Shown: piece after piece, positions 1 through 9,047 of the stretch
Numbering within the stretch: position 1 is the first letter of the stretch
Layout of the letters: each line of letters opens with the position of its first letter
The notes under the pieces: generated by a model
Databases searched by the model: none
The model's input: the letters and a program-made list of their open reading frames with translations, nothing else
What the model was told of the DNA's origin: nothing
Source: Spirochaetaceae bacterium
GTDB lineage: Bacteria; Spirochaetota; Spirochaetia; B11-G9
DNA: 33,787 nucleotides
Direction of reading: 5' to 3'
Assembly: GCA_030638735.1 (NCBI GenBank)
Contig: DAOWEB010000101.1
Span: 1 to 33,787, forward strand
Translations under genes and position numbers: made by a program

Positions 1-57
1 AGTGACAGCTACTTTAATATGAAATATATGGAAGAAATGGTGTTTCCGGAGTATTAG
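1..57 (+). CDS. 3' end of a CDS truncated by the window edge (...SDSYFNMKYMEEMVFPEY*)
   Basis: Frame 1 is open from base 1 to TAG at 55-57; the product cannot be identified from 18 residues. Confidence 0.45.
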   Translation, partial: SDSYFNMKYMEEMVFPEY

Positions 58-75
58 GATTTAGCTGTTTAGGCT

Positions 76-195
76 GCCCTTCGACAAGCTCAGGAACCAA
101 AGAAAAGGGAGAACTGGAGACCGAATGACTGAAAGTTATAAAATATTTTAAAATCTTCCGTTCTCCCGTCTCCCGTCTTCTTTCTTCCCTTTTCT
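76..195. repeat. Intergenic repeat-like segment: GCCCTTCGACAAGCTCAGG motif plus inverted repeat AGAAAAGGGA (101-110) / TCCCTTTTCT (186-195)
   Basis: Read directly: perfect 10-bp inverted arms; GGGAGAAC / GTTCTCCC also inverted inside; short tandem TCTCCCG repeats. Confidence 0.5.
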
Positions 196-219
196 ACCCT
201 CCTGTGTTATTATCCAGGT

Positions 220-2349
220 ATGAATATACGGCCAAAACTTGTACTCCTGCAGCTGGCAGCTGTAACTGGATTTATTATAGCTCTCTCAGTAATTTTTTTC
301 TATTCCCAATCAATTATTAAACAGAAAAACTTTCAAATACATTCAGAAAAGGTTCTTGCAGGGGTAGAGCAGATTAAATCCAGGCTTGATAGGGTTATGG
401 TTTCAAATGTTGATCTTTTTGATCAAAAATCTGATATTATTGATTCTGTAAATAGTTTTGGTATTCTCTTTAATCAATTCAGAGATAAATCAATACAAAA
501 AGTTATTCCTGAAAAAGATGCTTTAATATTATCCAAACTTACTGAAAGGTGGATAGATATATATGAAACCTCTTTTCTTTCTCTTTTTAGTCAAATGGAC
601 AGGATTATTGTTAACCCCTATTCTGAGTCAGAGGGAAGCAGTGAGTTAATAAGAATTCGTTATAAAATGGTAGATGATGGAGATTTTGATAATGATTTTT
701 TAAAGGAAATTTTTCAGCTTGAAGGAAGTCTTAGATTTGTGGGTATTAATACCTATACTTTTATAACAGATCTGGAAAATGAATTGGTGTTACTTAGTGA
801 GTACACTTCGAAATCTATTACCCGTAGTATGATATTGGCGGTTAGTATTTCTATAATTACTGTTATATTCAGTATTCTGATTATAACTATTTTTTCCAGA
901 CGAATGGGATCGCGTATTATTCAGATTCGAGATGCAATTCAATCCTTATCAATGGGTGATTTTTCAAGGGAATTAGATATAAAATCCGGAGATGAGTTCG
1001 AAAATTTTTCAAATCATTACAATGTTTTTAAAAATGAACTTTGGGAAAAACTGGAATCTGTACTGGATTTTATGCTTGAAATCAGCGGGTCTATCTCTAT
1101 AGAGAGTAACCTTGACAGAGTTCTTGAAATAGTAATTGACTCTGCCGTTAAAAATACAACTGCAGATGCAGGATCAGTATTTTTAGTTGATGAAAATGAT
1201 GATTCAATGATTAAACAGAATATAGCTATTGGCTTGCTACCTCCTCTTTTTTATGTTCCCCCTGAGTATGCCAATAATATGGATAAGCTGGTTGAACTGG
1301 TTTTAAATACACCAATTTTGACAGGTGAAACTATTATTGGCAAAGCAGTTGAAACAGGGGGTAATTTTTTTATTAGAGATGTTCTGACTGAAGAAGATAT
1401 GGAACAAAATCAGAAAGAAGGATCTCTTCTGTTTATCAGCTCTATCATGGTTGTTCCACTTATTATTGGAGGTAGAGTTCTTGGTACATTGGTACTTTCG
1501 AAAAACAGACCAGGAGAAAAATTTACAGATATTGATTTTAATCATATTAGAACCTTTAGTGATTATGCGGCATTAACTATTGATAATATATATAATTACC
1601 ATGATCTGATTGAGAAGAGTGAACTCCATAGGGAAATACGAATTGCAGCGGATATCCAAAAGAATCTGCTGCCGGGAACTATTCCGGATACAAAAGGTTT
1701 ATCTTTTGCAGCTTTTACAGAGGCTGCAAGAGGTGTAAGTGGTGATTATTATGATTTTTTTAGATTGGATAAGGATAAATCAGCAATAATTATATGTGAT
1801 GTTGTAGGTAAAGGAGTTCCGGCCTCTTTGCTTATGATAATGATTAGAACTATTATCAGGCTGGCTGCTTCTCCCAGAAGGGATGCAGCTCAAATACTGA
1901 CTATACTAAACAAAGCTATTATAGGCAGAACTGAAGCCGATCAGTTTGCTACAATGAGTTTTATTATTTATGATGAATCAAAAAAGGAGTTGGCATATTC
2001 AAATGCTGCTCATGCACCACTTCTACATTATCGAAGTAAATCGGGAACTTTTCTTGAAATAGATACACCGGGACTTCCTATTGGAATTGAGAGTTCTGTT
2101 AAATATGAACAAAAAATTATTACTCTTGAAAAGGATGATATTCTTGCCCTCTATACTGATGGAATTACAGAAGCAAGGAACAGAATTCATAAAGAGTATT
2201 CCCAGTTTTCTCTTCAGCGCGTATTAAAGAATGAAGCCAGAATGAAACCAGCAAAAATAATTGACTCTTTAAGAACAGATCTTAAAACTTTTGTCGGTGA
2301 TTCCAGGCAGCATGATGATCAGACCTTACTGATTCTGAAGGCGGTATAA
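220..2349 (+). CDS. Membrane PP2C-family (SpoIIE/RsbU) serine phosphatase with HAMP and GAF domains
   Basis: N-terminal TM segments, HAMP-like region, GAF-like segment, C-terminal SpoIIE motifs (SGDYYDFFRLD, DVVGKGVPASLLM, LYTDGITEARN, HDDQTLLIL). Confidence 0.9.
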   Translation: MNIRPKLVLLQLAAVTGFIIALSVIFFYSQSIIKQKNFQIHSEKVLAGVEQIKSRLDRVMVSNVDLFDQKSDIIDSVNSFGILFNQFRDKSIQKVIPEKDALILSKLTERWIDIYETSFLSLFSQMDRIIVNPYSESEGSSELIRIRYKMVDDGDFDNDFLKEIFQLEGSLRFVGINTYTFITDLENELVLLSEYTSKSITRSMILAVSISIITVIFSILIITIFSRRMGSRIIQIRDAIQSLSMGDFSRELDIKSGDEFENFSNHYNVFKNELWEKLESVLDFMLEISGSISIESNLDRVLEIVIDSAVKNTTADAGSVFLVDENDDSMIKQNIAIGLLPPLFYVPPEYANNMDKLVELVLNTPILTGETIIGKAVETGGNFFIRDVLTEEDMEQNQKEGSLLFISSIMVVPLIIGGRVLGTLVLSKNRPGEKFTDIDFNHIRTFSDYAALTIDNIYNYHDLIEKSELHREIRIAADIQKNLLPGTIPDTKGLSFAAFTEAARGVSGDYYDFFRLDKDKSAIIICDVVGKGVPASLLMIMIRTIIRLAASPRRDAAQILTILNKAIIGRTEADQFATMSFIIYDESKKELAYSNAAHAPLLHYRSKSGTFLEIDTPGLPIGIESSVKYEQKIITLEKDDILALYTDGITEARNRIHKEYSQFSLQRVLKNEARMKPAKIIDSLRTDLKTFVGDSRQHDDQTLLILKAV

Positions 2350-2354
2350 TGTCC

Positions 2355-3521
2355 CTACTGAAACAAAAGAGACAGTGTTATTATGTTTAGATCTGTATCG
2401 GTTATTTGATCCATATGTGAATCAAAAAAGATCTGTTGTTCTTTACAGGCTTCCTGCATATATGACAGATAATGCATTCCAAGATCAGAATTAAATTCGT
2501 CTTCTGATTTTTCCTGATAGAAGTCAATAAGTGATGTTTTATTTATATCAACATTTTTTTGATCAGTAATTTTCTGTTTTAACTTTTTATATTCATTGTC
2601 CTTGTTGTATATCATTATCTGAAGTTTATTATCAGTTCCTATCGAATTTGCCGTGCCTCTGATTTTCCATGATAGAGTAAGAAATTCATTTCTACTTTCT
2701 AAAAATCGTATAAGCTCATTTCGTATAGTTGTATTATGAATAATTCTGCCAAAATCAATTTTATCTTTGTACAATCTTTTTGATAGTTTTTTTAATTGAC
2801 TGATTTCTGCATTTATAGCAAACTCCATTATCATCAATGAAAGGTATTCTGCAATTTTTGATTTCTCCAGATATTTTCTAAGTGTATTTACAATATCTTT
2901 ATGAAGCTGATTGTAATCCTGGTTTCCCTGTGATACGGAGAGTATGTACCATATTAATGAATTTAGAGAATCAAGGAACTTTTTACCTGTCTGTTTGGTT
3001 TTAGTTATTTCTTCACCAGTAAGATCCTCAAGCCCTGGAATAGAGCTAAGTGAGCTTATAATTATTTTATATTTAATCTGATCAATCATTTCATTATTTA
3101 AAGAAGGAATTTTCCCAATAAAGATATTACTTAGTATTGAGTTTTCATCCAGTATATTAGTTGGATTTGATCTGTTCCAACTACTTACAAAGGATGACTC
3201 CATGAATCTTTTTGTAATTATTTTAGAGAACCGGCGGTAAAGTATTCCATAGAATATTAGTTTTGAAATATCCATTATTTCACTGCGTTTTGCTGTAAAT
3301 GCAGTTCTTGATAACTCTATCCGGGAAACATAATTGGCAATTATCATATTTTGAATAGAAGGAGCTGAAAATTCCTCCAGGCTCATTCCGTAGGCAAGGG
3401 TATTATTTGATAATCTCTTTTTGATAAGTTTTTTATTATGATTTCTGAAGAATGAAACACCTTCATCTGTAAAAGTAATTATTAGAGGCAGTGAAATATT
3501 TGACCTCTTCTTTTCACTCAT
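2355..3521 (-). CDS. Uncharacterised 388-aa protein, third gene of the STAS / RsbW-like operon
   Basis: Long ORF overlapping the upstream ATPase gene as TAATG; no family recognised with certainty. Confidence 0.8.
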   Translation of the reverse strand: MSEKKRSNISLPLIITFTDEGVSFFRNHNKKLIKKRLSNNTLAYGMSLEEFSAPSIQNMIIANYVSRIELSRTAFTAKRSEIMDISKLIFYGILYRRFSKIITKRFMESSFVSSWNRSNPTNILDENSILSNIFIGKIPSLNNEMIDQIKYKIIISSLSSIPGLEDLTGEEITKTKQTGKKFLDSLNSLIWYILSVSQGNQDYNQLHKDIVNTLRKYLEKSKIAEYLSLMIMEFAINAEISQLKKLSKRLYKDKIDFGRIIHNTTIRNELIRFLESRNEFLTLSWKIRGTANSIGTDNKLQIMIYNKDNEYKKLKQKITDQKNVDINKTSLIDFYQEKSEDEFNSDLGMHYLSYMQEACKEQQIFFDSHMDQITDTDLNIITLSLLFQ

Positions 3522-4081
3522 TAGCTACCTGTTTGGTTTAGATCTATACCATGTTTCTTTTTTTCAAAGTTCTTATAGACCGCAATACAATTTTTTTTAC
3601 TATTAAAAACTACACCGCCATCCCAATACTCAAGGGTAGCAAATAATGCATTTCCACCATCATTTTCATCACTCTTATCTGTTCTGTATGCAAAATACTT
3701 TTCCATGGCATCAAAGTCCTGGTTTTCAAAGCATTCGCTTCTTTTTTTATTGAACTCATTCCAATCTTCAAGCTGCTGGAAGCCTTCACCCTCATCTTCA
3801 ACTATTACATGAGCAAAGCTGGTATCGAAAGCAGCCCATATTCTGACTTTTTTATTAATATCTTTATTATTTCCATGTTTTACAGCGTTTTTAATTAACT
3901 CACTAATTTGTTGTTCAAGTAAATTGATCTCTTTTATCTCTGGTGGGGCCTTTTGAACAATAACCATTGAAAAGAATCTTACCTGGCGAAAATCAGATTG
4001 AAATTCTTTGAAAAATAAACCATCTTTTTTGAGAAGTTTATTTTTATCATCTATAATAATTTCTTTATGGTCAAATAACAT
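3521..4081 (-). CDS. RsbW-like HATPase_c_2 anti-sigma factor / serine kinase
   Basis: N-box-like ISELIKNAVKHGN, VIVEDEGEGF, and DENDGGNALFATLEYWDGGVVF. Confidence 0.8.
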   Translation of the reverse strand: MLFDHKEIIIDDKNKLLKKDGLFFKEFQSDFRQVRFFSMVIVQKAPPEIKEINLLEQQISELIKNAVKHGNNKDINKKVRIWAAFDTSFAHVIVEDEGEGFQQLEDWNEFNKKRSECFENQDFDAMEKYFAYRTDKSDENDGGNALFATLEYWDGGVVFNSKKNCIAVYKNFEKKKHGIDLNQTGS

Positions 4082-4434
4082 TACTGCACCTTTTTTGCTT
4101 GTTCAATCTGAAGAAGAGCTTCTTTTACAGATCCAACAATTGGAAAATATTGGGATAGTTTTGTAAGTTTTATAACTTTTTCAACAGATCCATGAACATT
4201 TGAAATTTTTAGAATACGATTTAATTTTTTAATATTACTATAGATATGAATAAGTACTCCAATTCCACTGGAATCAATATAATCAACTTTAGCCAGATCC
4301 ACAACATAGTTTTTTATATCTTTTGCCAGCATTTTTGTGACAACATTTTTAAGCTCAAATGAGCTGTAAAGATCCATATCCCCAATAACTTCAATAATAT
4401 AAGTTGAAGAGTATTTTTTAAGTTTAATTTCCAT
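4081..4434 (-). CDS. STAS-domain anti-anti-sigma factor (RsbV/SpoIIAA-like)
   Basis: VVDLAKVDYIDSSGIGVLIHIYSNIKK is a canonical STAS phospho-Ser motif. Confidence 0.9.
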   Translation of the reverse strand: MEIKLKKYSSTYIIEVIGDMDLYSSFELKNVVTKMLAKDIKNYVVDLAKVDYIDSSGIGVLIHIYSNIKKLNRILKISNVHGSVEKVIKLTKLSQYFPIVGSVKEALLQIEQAKKVQ

Positions 4435-4502
4435 AATAATTCCAGTTTCTCCAGATACTGGAATTTATCATTATATCGTCTATGCGTCAAGGATTTTTAG
4501 TA

Positions 4503-4531
4503 TTGACAATAAGATATAAAGTGACTAGTAT
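4503..4531 (+). promoter_or_regulatory. Sigma70-like promoter for the DEAD-box helicase gene
   Basis: TTGACA (4503-4508), 17-nt spacer, TAGTAT (4526-4531). Confidence 0.6.
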
Positions 4532-4678
4532 CCACGAAAAGCTAGAGGCCTTTTGCGATATTCCTTACTACTTATTCTATAAGTAATTAGTTCTTCTTAA
4601 CTGTCTGTTAAAATTAATATTTTGTAAGATTTGTAATTAGCCTGTGTCTTAAATATATCTAAATGAACGGGTGGAATT

Positions 4679-6430
4679 ATGAACAAATTTGAGGAAATGG
4701 GTGTTGATCCCATAATTAACAGGGGATTAGTCGACCTCGGCTATGAAAATCCAATGCCGGTACAGGAACTTGCAATTCCAATTTTACTAAATAGTGAAAA
4801 GGATCTTCTGGCTCTGGCTCAGACCGGTACCGGAAAGACCGCGGCCTTTGGGATACCTATACTGCAAAATGTAGATATTTCGAAAAAAATAACCCAGGCA
4901 CTTATTTTAAGCCCTACAAGAGAACTCTGTATGCAAATTGCCGGTGATCTTGCTGATTATTCAAAGTACAAAAAGGGTTTGAATGTACTTGCTGTATATG
5001 GTGGATCCAGTATTGATACTCAGATTAGAGGTCTTAAAAGGGGTGCTCATGTTGTGGTTGCTACTCCTGGCAGAATGCTCGATCTTATTCGGAGAAAGCA
5101 AACTAATTTCTCTTCTGTAACAACTGTTGTATTGGATGAAGCAGATGAGATGCTCAACATGGGATTCAGAGATGAACTTAATGGCATTCTTGCAGAAACT
5201 CCTGAAAATAAAAGAACCTGCTTATTTTCCGCTACTATGCCCAAAGAGATTGCTGGAATGGCTCGAAAGTATATGAATGATCCCGAGGAAATTACTGTAG
5301 GGACAAAAAATAAAGGGGCTGATAATGTTTCTCATATTTATTATATGGTATCAAATAAAGATCGTTATAAGGCTTTGAAACGAATTGCAGATATGAATCC
5401 GAATATCAATGGTATAGTTTTTTGCCGTACACGTAATAATACCCAGGAAGTGGCAGAATTACTAATTCAGGACGGGTATAGTGCAGATTCCCTGCATGGT
5501 GACCTTTCCCAGGCTCAACGTGATTATGTTATGCAGAAATTCAGAAGGAAAAATTTGCGAATGCTTGTAGCAACTGATGTTGCAGCAAGAGGAATTGATG
5601 TTAGTGATCTTACTCATATTATAAATTATGAGCTTCCGGATGATCCTGAGACATATATTCATAGAAGTGGAAGAACGGGTCGTGCTGGGAAAAAAGGTAT
5701 TTCAATTGCTTTGGTTGGGCCAAGAAAAAGGCATTCTATTAAACATATAGAGAATAAATTAGGAAAGCAATTTACCCGTGCCACTATTCCAACAGGAAAA
5801 GAAGTTTGTGAAAAACAACTTTTGCATCTGGTAGACAGGGTTAATAAAGTTGAAATTAATGAAGAATTAATTGGTGAATATCTTCCTGATGTATTTAAAA
5901 AGCTTGAAAATCTGGATAGAGAGGCTGTAATTAAGCACTTTGTTTCTTTGGAATTTAATAGATTTTTAGATTATTATCAGGATGCAAGTGATATTGTTGC
6001 ACCTGAGGAAAATGGTCGTAATAGAAATGGAAGGGGCCAGAGTCATGCTTCCAAACCAGGTGATGTCAGATTATTTATAAATCTTGGCAAGATGGATAAA
6101 CTCACAGTTCCTGGTCTTATTGGTCTAATAAATGATGCAACAAGAAGGAAAAATATTCCTATAGGAAAAATAGATCTACTTAAAAATTTCTCATTTTTTG
6201 AAGTTAATGAGGCTCATGTTGATCTTTTAATTACATCTTTCAAAAAAGTTCACTATAAAGGCAGAAAGGTTAATATTGAAGTTTCAGATAAAGCCCCTTC
6301 ATATAACCAGCGACCCTCCAGGAGAGGTGGTCATAGCGGCGGAGGTAGACATTCCGGAGGAAGACCCAACTATGGGGGAGGAAAACCCTCTGGTGGCGGT
6401 GGACGTCCTTCCAGAAGAAGATCTTTCTAG
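4679..6430 (+). CDS. deaD: DEAD-box ATP-dependent RNA helicase with DbpA-like RNA-binding domain and Gly/Arg-rich tail
   Basis: AQTGTGKTAAF, PTRELCMQI, VLDEADEML, SATMP, HRSGRTGRAG; C-terminal GDVRLFINLGKMDKLTVPGLIGLI. Confidence 0.95.
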   Translation: MNKFEEMGVDPIINRGLVDLGYENPMPVQELAIPILLNSEKDLLALAQTGTGKTAAFGIPILQNVDISKKITQALILSPTRELCMQIAGDLADYSKYKKGLNVLAVYGGSSIDTQIRGLKRGAHVVVATPGRMLDLIRRKQTNFSSVTTVVLDEADEMLNMGFRDELNGILAETPENKRTCLFSATMPKEIAGMARKYMNDPEEITVGTKNKGADNVSHIYYMVSNKDRYKALKRIADMNPNINGIVFCRTRNNTQEVAELLIQDGYSADSLHGDLSQAQRDYVMQKFRRKNLRMLVATDVAARGIDVSDLTHIINYELPDDPETYIHRSGRTGRAGKKGISIALVGPRKRHSIKHIENKLGKQFTRATIPTGKEVCEKQLLHLVDRVNKVEINEELIGEYLPDVFKKLENLDREAVIKHFVSLEFNRFLDYYQDASDIVAPEENGRNRNGRGQSHASKPGDVRLFINLGKMDKLTVPGLIGLINDATRRKNIPIGKIDLLKNFSFFEVNEAHVDLLITSFKKVHYKGRKVNIEVSDKAPSYNQRPSRRGGHSGGGRHSGGRPNYGGGKPSGGGGRPSRRRSF

Positions 6431-6441
6431 GGACAAATACC

Positions 6442-6469
6442 GTAGGGTTCAGGCATGCCTGCACCCTAC
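6442..6469. repeat. 28-bp near-perfect palindrome between convergent genes (REP-like element or bidirectional terminator)
   Basis: GTAGGGTtCAGGCATGCCTGcACCCTAC: one mismatched symmetric pair only. Confidence 0.7.
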
Positions 6470-6475
6470 AATGAA

Positions 6476-9037
6476 TCAATCCTCTATTCGTTTTGCTTTT
6501 GTTCTTGCCATTGCCCAGAGAGTAAATTTTCTTACTCTTTTATCAGGATCATTTTTAAGAGCTTCCAGAATTTCTTCTCCGGATTTACTACTGAGTTTTT
6601 CCAGTGCTCTTATAACCTGTACACGTACATCCTTGTCAGGATCTCTGGCTGCGAGTACTATTCCTCTAAATGCAGATTTAGTTCCCATCATAGAGAGAAA
6701 TTCTGCAGCGGATCGTCTTATCCCAGGATCTCTGTGGGATAATTTTCTTATTACATGTTCCACATATCCGGTTGTTTCAAGAATCCCTGTAATTGATTCC
6801 TTTAGAGATGCTATATCCTCTGCCAGAAGTTTTTTTAATGCCTCTTCGCCTGATTCTCCCATTAATTTAAAGACATTCATAATTTTATCTCTAAGAACAG
6901 GTGAGGCATCTTTCATATTATCGATTATTCTTATAAGAGCTTTCTTTGAGGGTTTTATGGCAAGAGCTTTTATTGCTTCTTCTTCCAATTCTTCATTTCC
7001 ATCAATTAGTTCTATAAGAATATCAACAGCTTTATTTTGATCTGATTTACTTAAACCTGTTATGGCTGATTTTTTAACTTCAATAACCTCGTTTTCATCT
7101 TTTAACAGCTCAGAAAAGTTATTCAATTTATCCGGATTACCAAATATAGCAAGAGCTTCAGCTGCAGCAACCCTTACACGCTCAACAGGATCTCTCAACA
7201 TATCAAAACCCTGATTCAGCATTTTACTTTCTTTATAATCTGCAAGGGCCCAGATACCGGCAATTCTTACATCCGGATCGGCATCAGATAAAGCCTCTTT
7301 TATTGGTTTGAGGAATTCTTTTTTTCTGGTTCCCGGAAGGCTTGCAATAACTGCTGCTCTTACCTTTCCATCAGGCTGTTTTAATAATTTGAGAACTCTG
7401 TTATCAAATGTTTCACCTGCAAAATCAGTCAGCAAAGCAGAAAAATCCTTTGCCTCCACAACGGGAAGAGTTGGGAGCTGCTCAATAATCGGCTGAAGGC
7501 AATAAGGCAATTTGTAACTGGCCAGGATCTGTAATGCTGTAATACGTACTTTGTGGGAGAATACAGCTCGCCCGGCTTTAAGTATTCCAAAAAGTTCCGG
7601 AAGGACAATATCCTCAGGTAATAAAGAAACTGCATCAATCAGAGCTTCTCTTGCAGTAAAATTGTTATCTTTCAGGAGTTCTGCCAAAATATTAAAACTT
7701 AAAAATTCGATGTTGGAAGGAAGGTTTTTAAGTATATAATTTACCTGTAAATCATTATATTTTACTTTTTTTAGCTCTTTGAGTAAAATTACAACAGCAT
7801 TTTCATTGCCCCTTTCTTTAATACAATTAACAGCACTCTGCCATATCTTTTCATCATATTCAAAATTATTTTCAAAAACTTTTAATGCATATTTTGATAT
7901 ATATTTTCTGTCACCTGTCTCTTTCAGGAGCAATAGAGCTGTATAAAGGGCAGCTGGCGTATATGTTCCATCCCCGAGGAATCCTGTAATCTTAACTTCT
8001 GCAGCATTGGTAAGGAGTTTTGTTGTACGATTCAGGTTTGTGGTATCCTCAAAACTGACGTTTTTCAACATTTTACTAAGGGTGTTTGTTTCCTGTAGAA
8101 ACATTGCCGAAGGAAATCTCAATTCCAGATCCTCCCCTTCAAGGAAGTTTAGTGCTGCATCTATATCATTTTCAATGTCAGGATCGAGGAATTCCAGGGA
8201 ATGCAGAGATTGTACGGCTGTTAGAGATGAATAATCTATTCTATGAATGTCTTTAAAATCTGTATTTATTCGTTTATATGCAGATTCCCTGACTTCAAAG
8301 CTTGGATCATCCAGAAGATGTTCTTTTAGCAAACTATATATTTTTACTCTGTCGTCTATAATACATTCTTCTATAACAGATTTTCTTACCAGAGGGTGAG
8401 GATCAGAAAATGATTCAAGTATTACCCTTTTGGATCTGTCCGACTCTTCATTAAGAAGAAGCTTTATTGAAAAATATCTAACAGACCATTCGGGGTCACC
8501 GGCCATTTCTCTTATCTCATCCATTCTATCATTAAACATAAGTTTTGCAGCTTTGCCGTCGAAGGGTTCTCCTCCACCGCTTAATGGTAATTGCCTTAGA
8601 CTTCCCGGTTCTGTTCCCATATATTCAAGGAGCAGTTTTGTAATAGAATCCTTTTTCTGTGCGGCCAGAAAGCAGGAAAAGAGTCCCTGTGCCGGTATAA
8701 ATTTCAGTATTCGTTTTACATTTTTACTTTTTGGTTTATCTTTCAGCAGTTTTAGCCACTCAGCATCAAGCCCTGAGAGTTTGATAATCCTTCTGTCTGT
8801 CCGGTTTGCAAGGCTTTCTATCTTCTGGGAATGTTTCCTGATAAATGCCGGTGGATAAAGTTCATTTGAAAAATTATCATTTTCCAGAGCTTCATTAAGG
8901 TATTTAATAAAATTTTTAATCTTTTTTCTGTAAATCATTGAAATTATAAGAGCTGCAATTACTACTATTATTAATACACCAGCTCCTATAAGAACGGGCA
9001 GGGGAATCCCATTTACCAAACTTATAAAATTATCCAT
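6476..9037 (-). CDS. Membrane-anchored HEAT-repeat protein
   Basis: N-terminal TM helix (PVLIGAGVLIIVVIAALIISMIY); repeated units such as DADPDVRIAGIWALADY, DPVERVRVAAAEALAIFG, DPDKDVRVQVIRALEKL. Confidence 0.9.
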   Translation of the reverse strand: MDNFISLVNGIPLPVLIGAGVLIIVVIAALIISMIYRKKIKNFIKYLNEALENDNFSNELYPPAFIRKHSQKIESLANRTDRRIIKLSGLDAEWLKLLKDKPKSKNVKRILKFIPAQGLFSCFLAAQKKDSITKLLLEYMGTEPGSLRQLPLSGGGEPFDGKAAKLMFNDRMDEIREMAGDPEWSVRYFSIKLLLNEESDRSKRVILESFSDPHPLVRKSVIEECIIDDRVKIYSLLKEHLLDDPSFEVRESAYKRINTDFKDIHRIDYSSLTAVQSLHSLEFLDPDIENDIDAALNFLEGEDLELRFPSAMFLQETNTLSKMLKNVSFEDTTNLNRTTKLLTNAAEVKITGFLGDGTYTPAALYTALLLLKETGDRKYISKYALKVFENNFEYDEKIWQSAVNCIKERGNENAVVILLKELKKVKYNDLQVNYILKNLPSNIEFLSFNILAELLKDNNFTAREALIDAVSLLPEDIVLPELFGILKAGRAVFSHKVRITALQILASYKLPYCLQPIIEQLPTLPVVEAKDFSALLTDFAGETFDNRVLKLLKQPDGKVRAAVIASLPGTRKKEFLKPIKEALSDADPDVRIAGIWALADYKESKMLNQGFDMLRDPVERVRVAAAEALAIFGNPDKLNNFSELLKDENEVIEVKKSAITGLSKSDQNKAVDILIELIDGNEELEEEAIKALAIKPSKKALIRIIDNMKDASPVLRDKIMNVFKLMGESGEEALKKLLAEDIASLKESITGILETTGYVEHVIRKLSHRDPGIRRSAAEFLSMMGTKSAFRGIVLAARDPDKDVRVQVIRALEKLSSKSGEEILEALKNDPDKRVRKFTLWAMARTKAKRIED

Positions 9038-9047
9038 ATTTAACTCC

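Noticed and set aside
1303-1545. 80-aa minus-strand ORF inside the phosphatase gene
   Set aside because: Antisense to a well-supported GAF/SpoIIE CDS; no motif.
6276-7040. 254-aa plus-strand ORF after the helicase
   Set aside because: It overlaps the helicase tail out of frame and then runs antisense to the HEAT-repeat gene; composition matches antisense translation.
8430-8858. 142-aa plus-strand ORF
   Set aside because: Wholly antisense within the HEAT-repeat CDS; low-complexity Ser/Phe-rich translation and no RBS.
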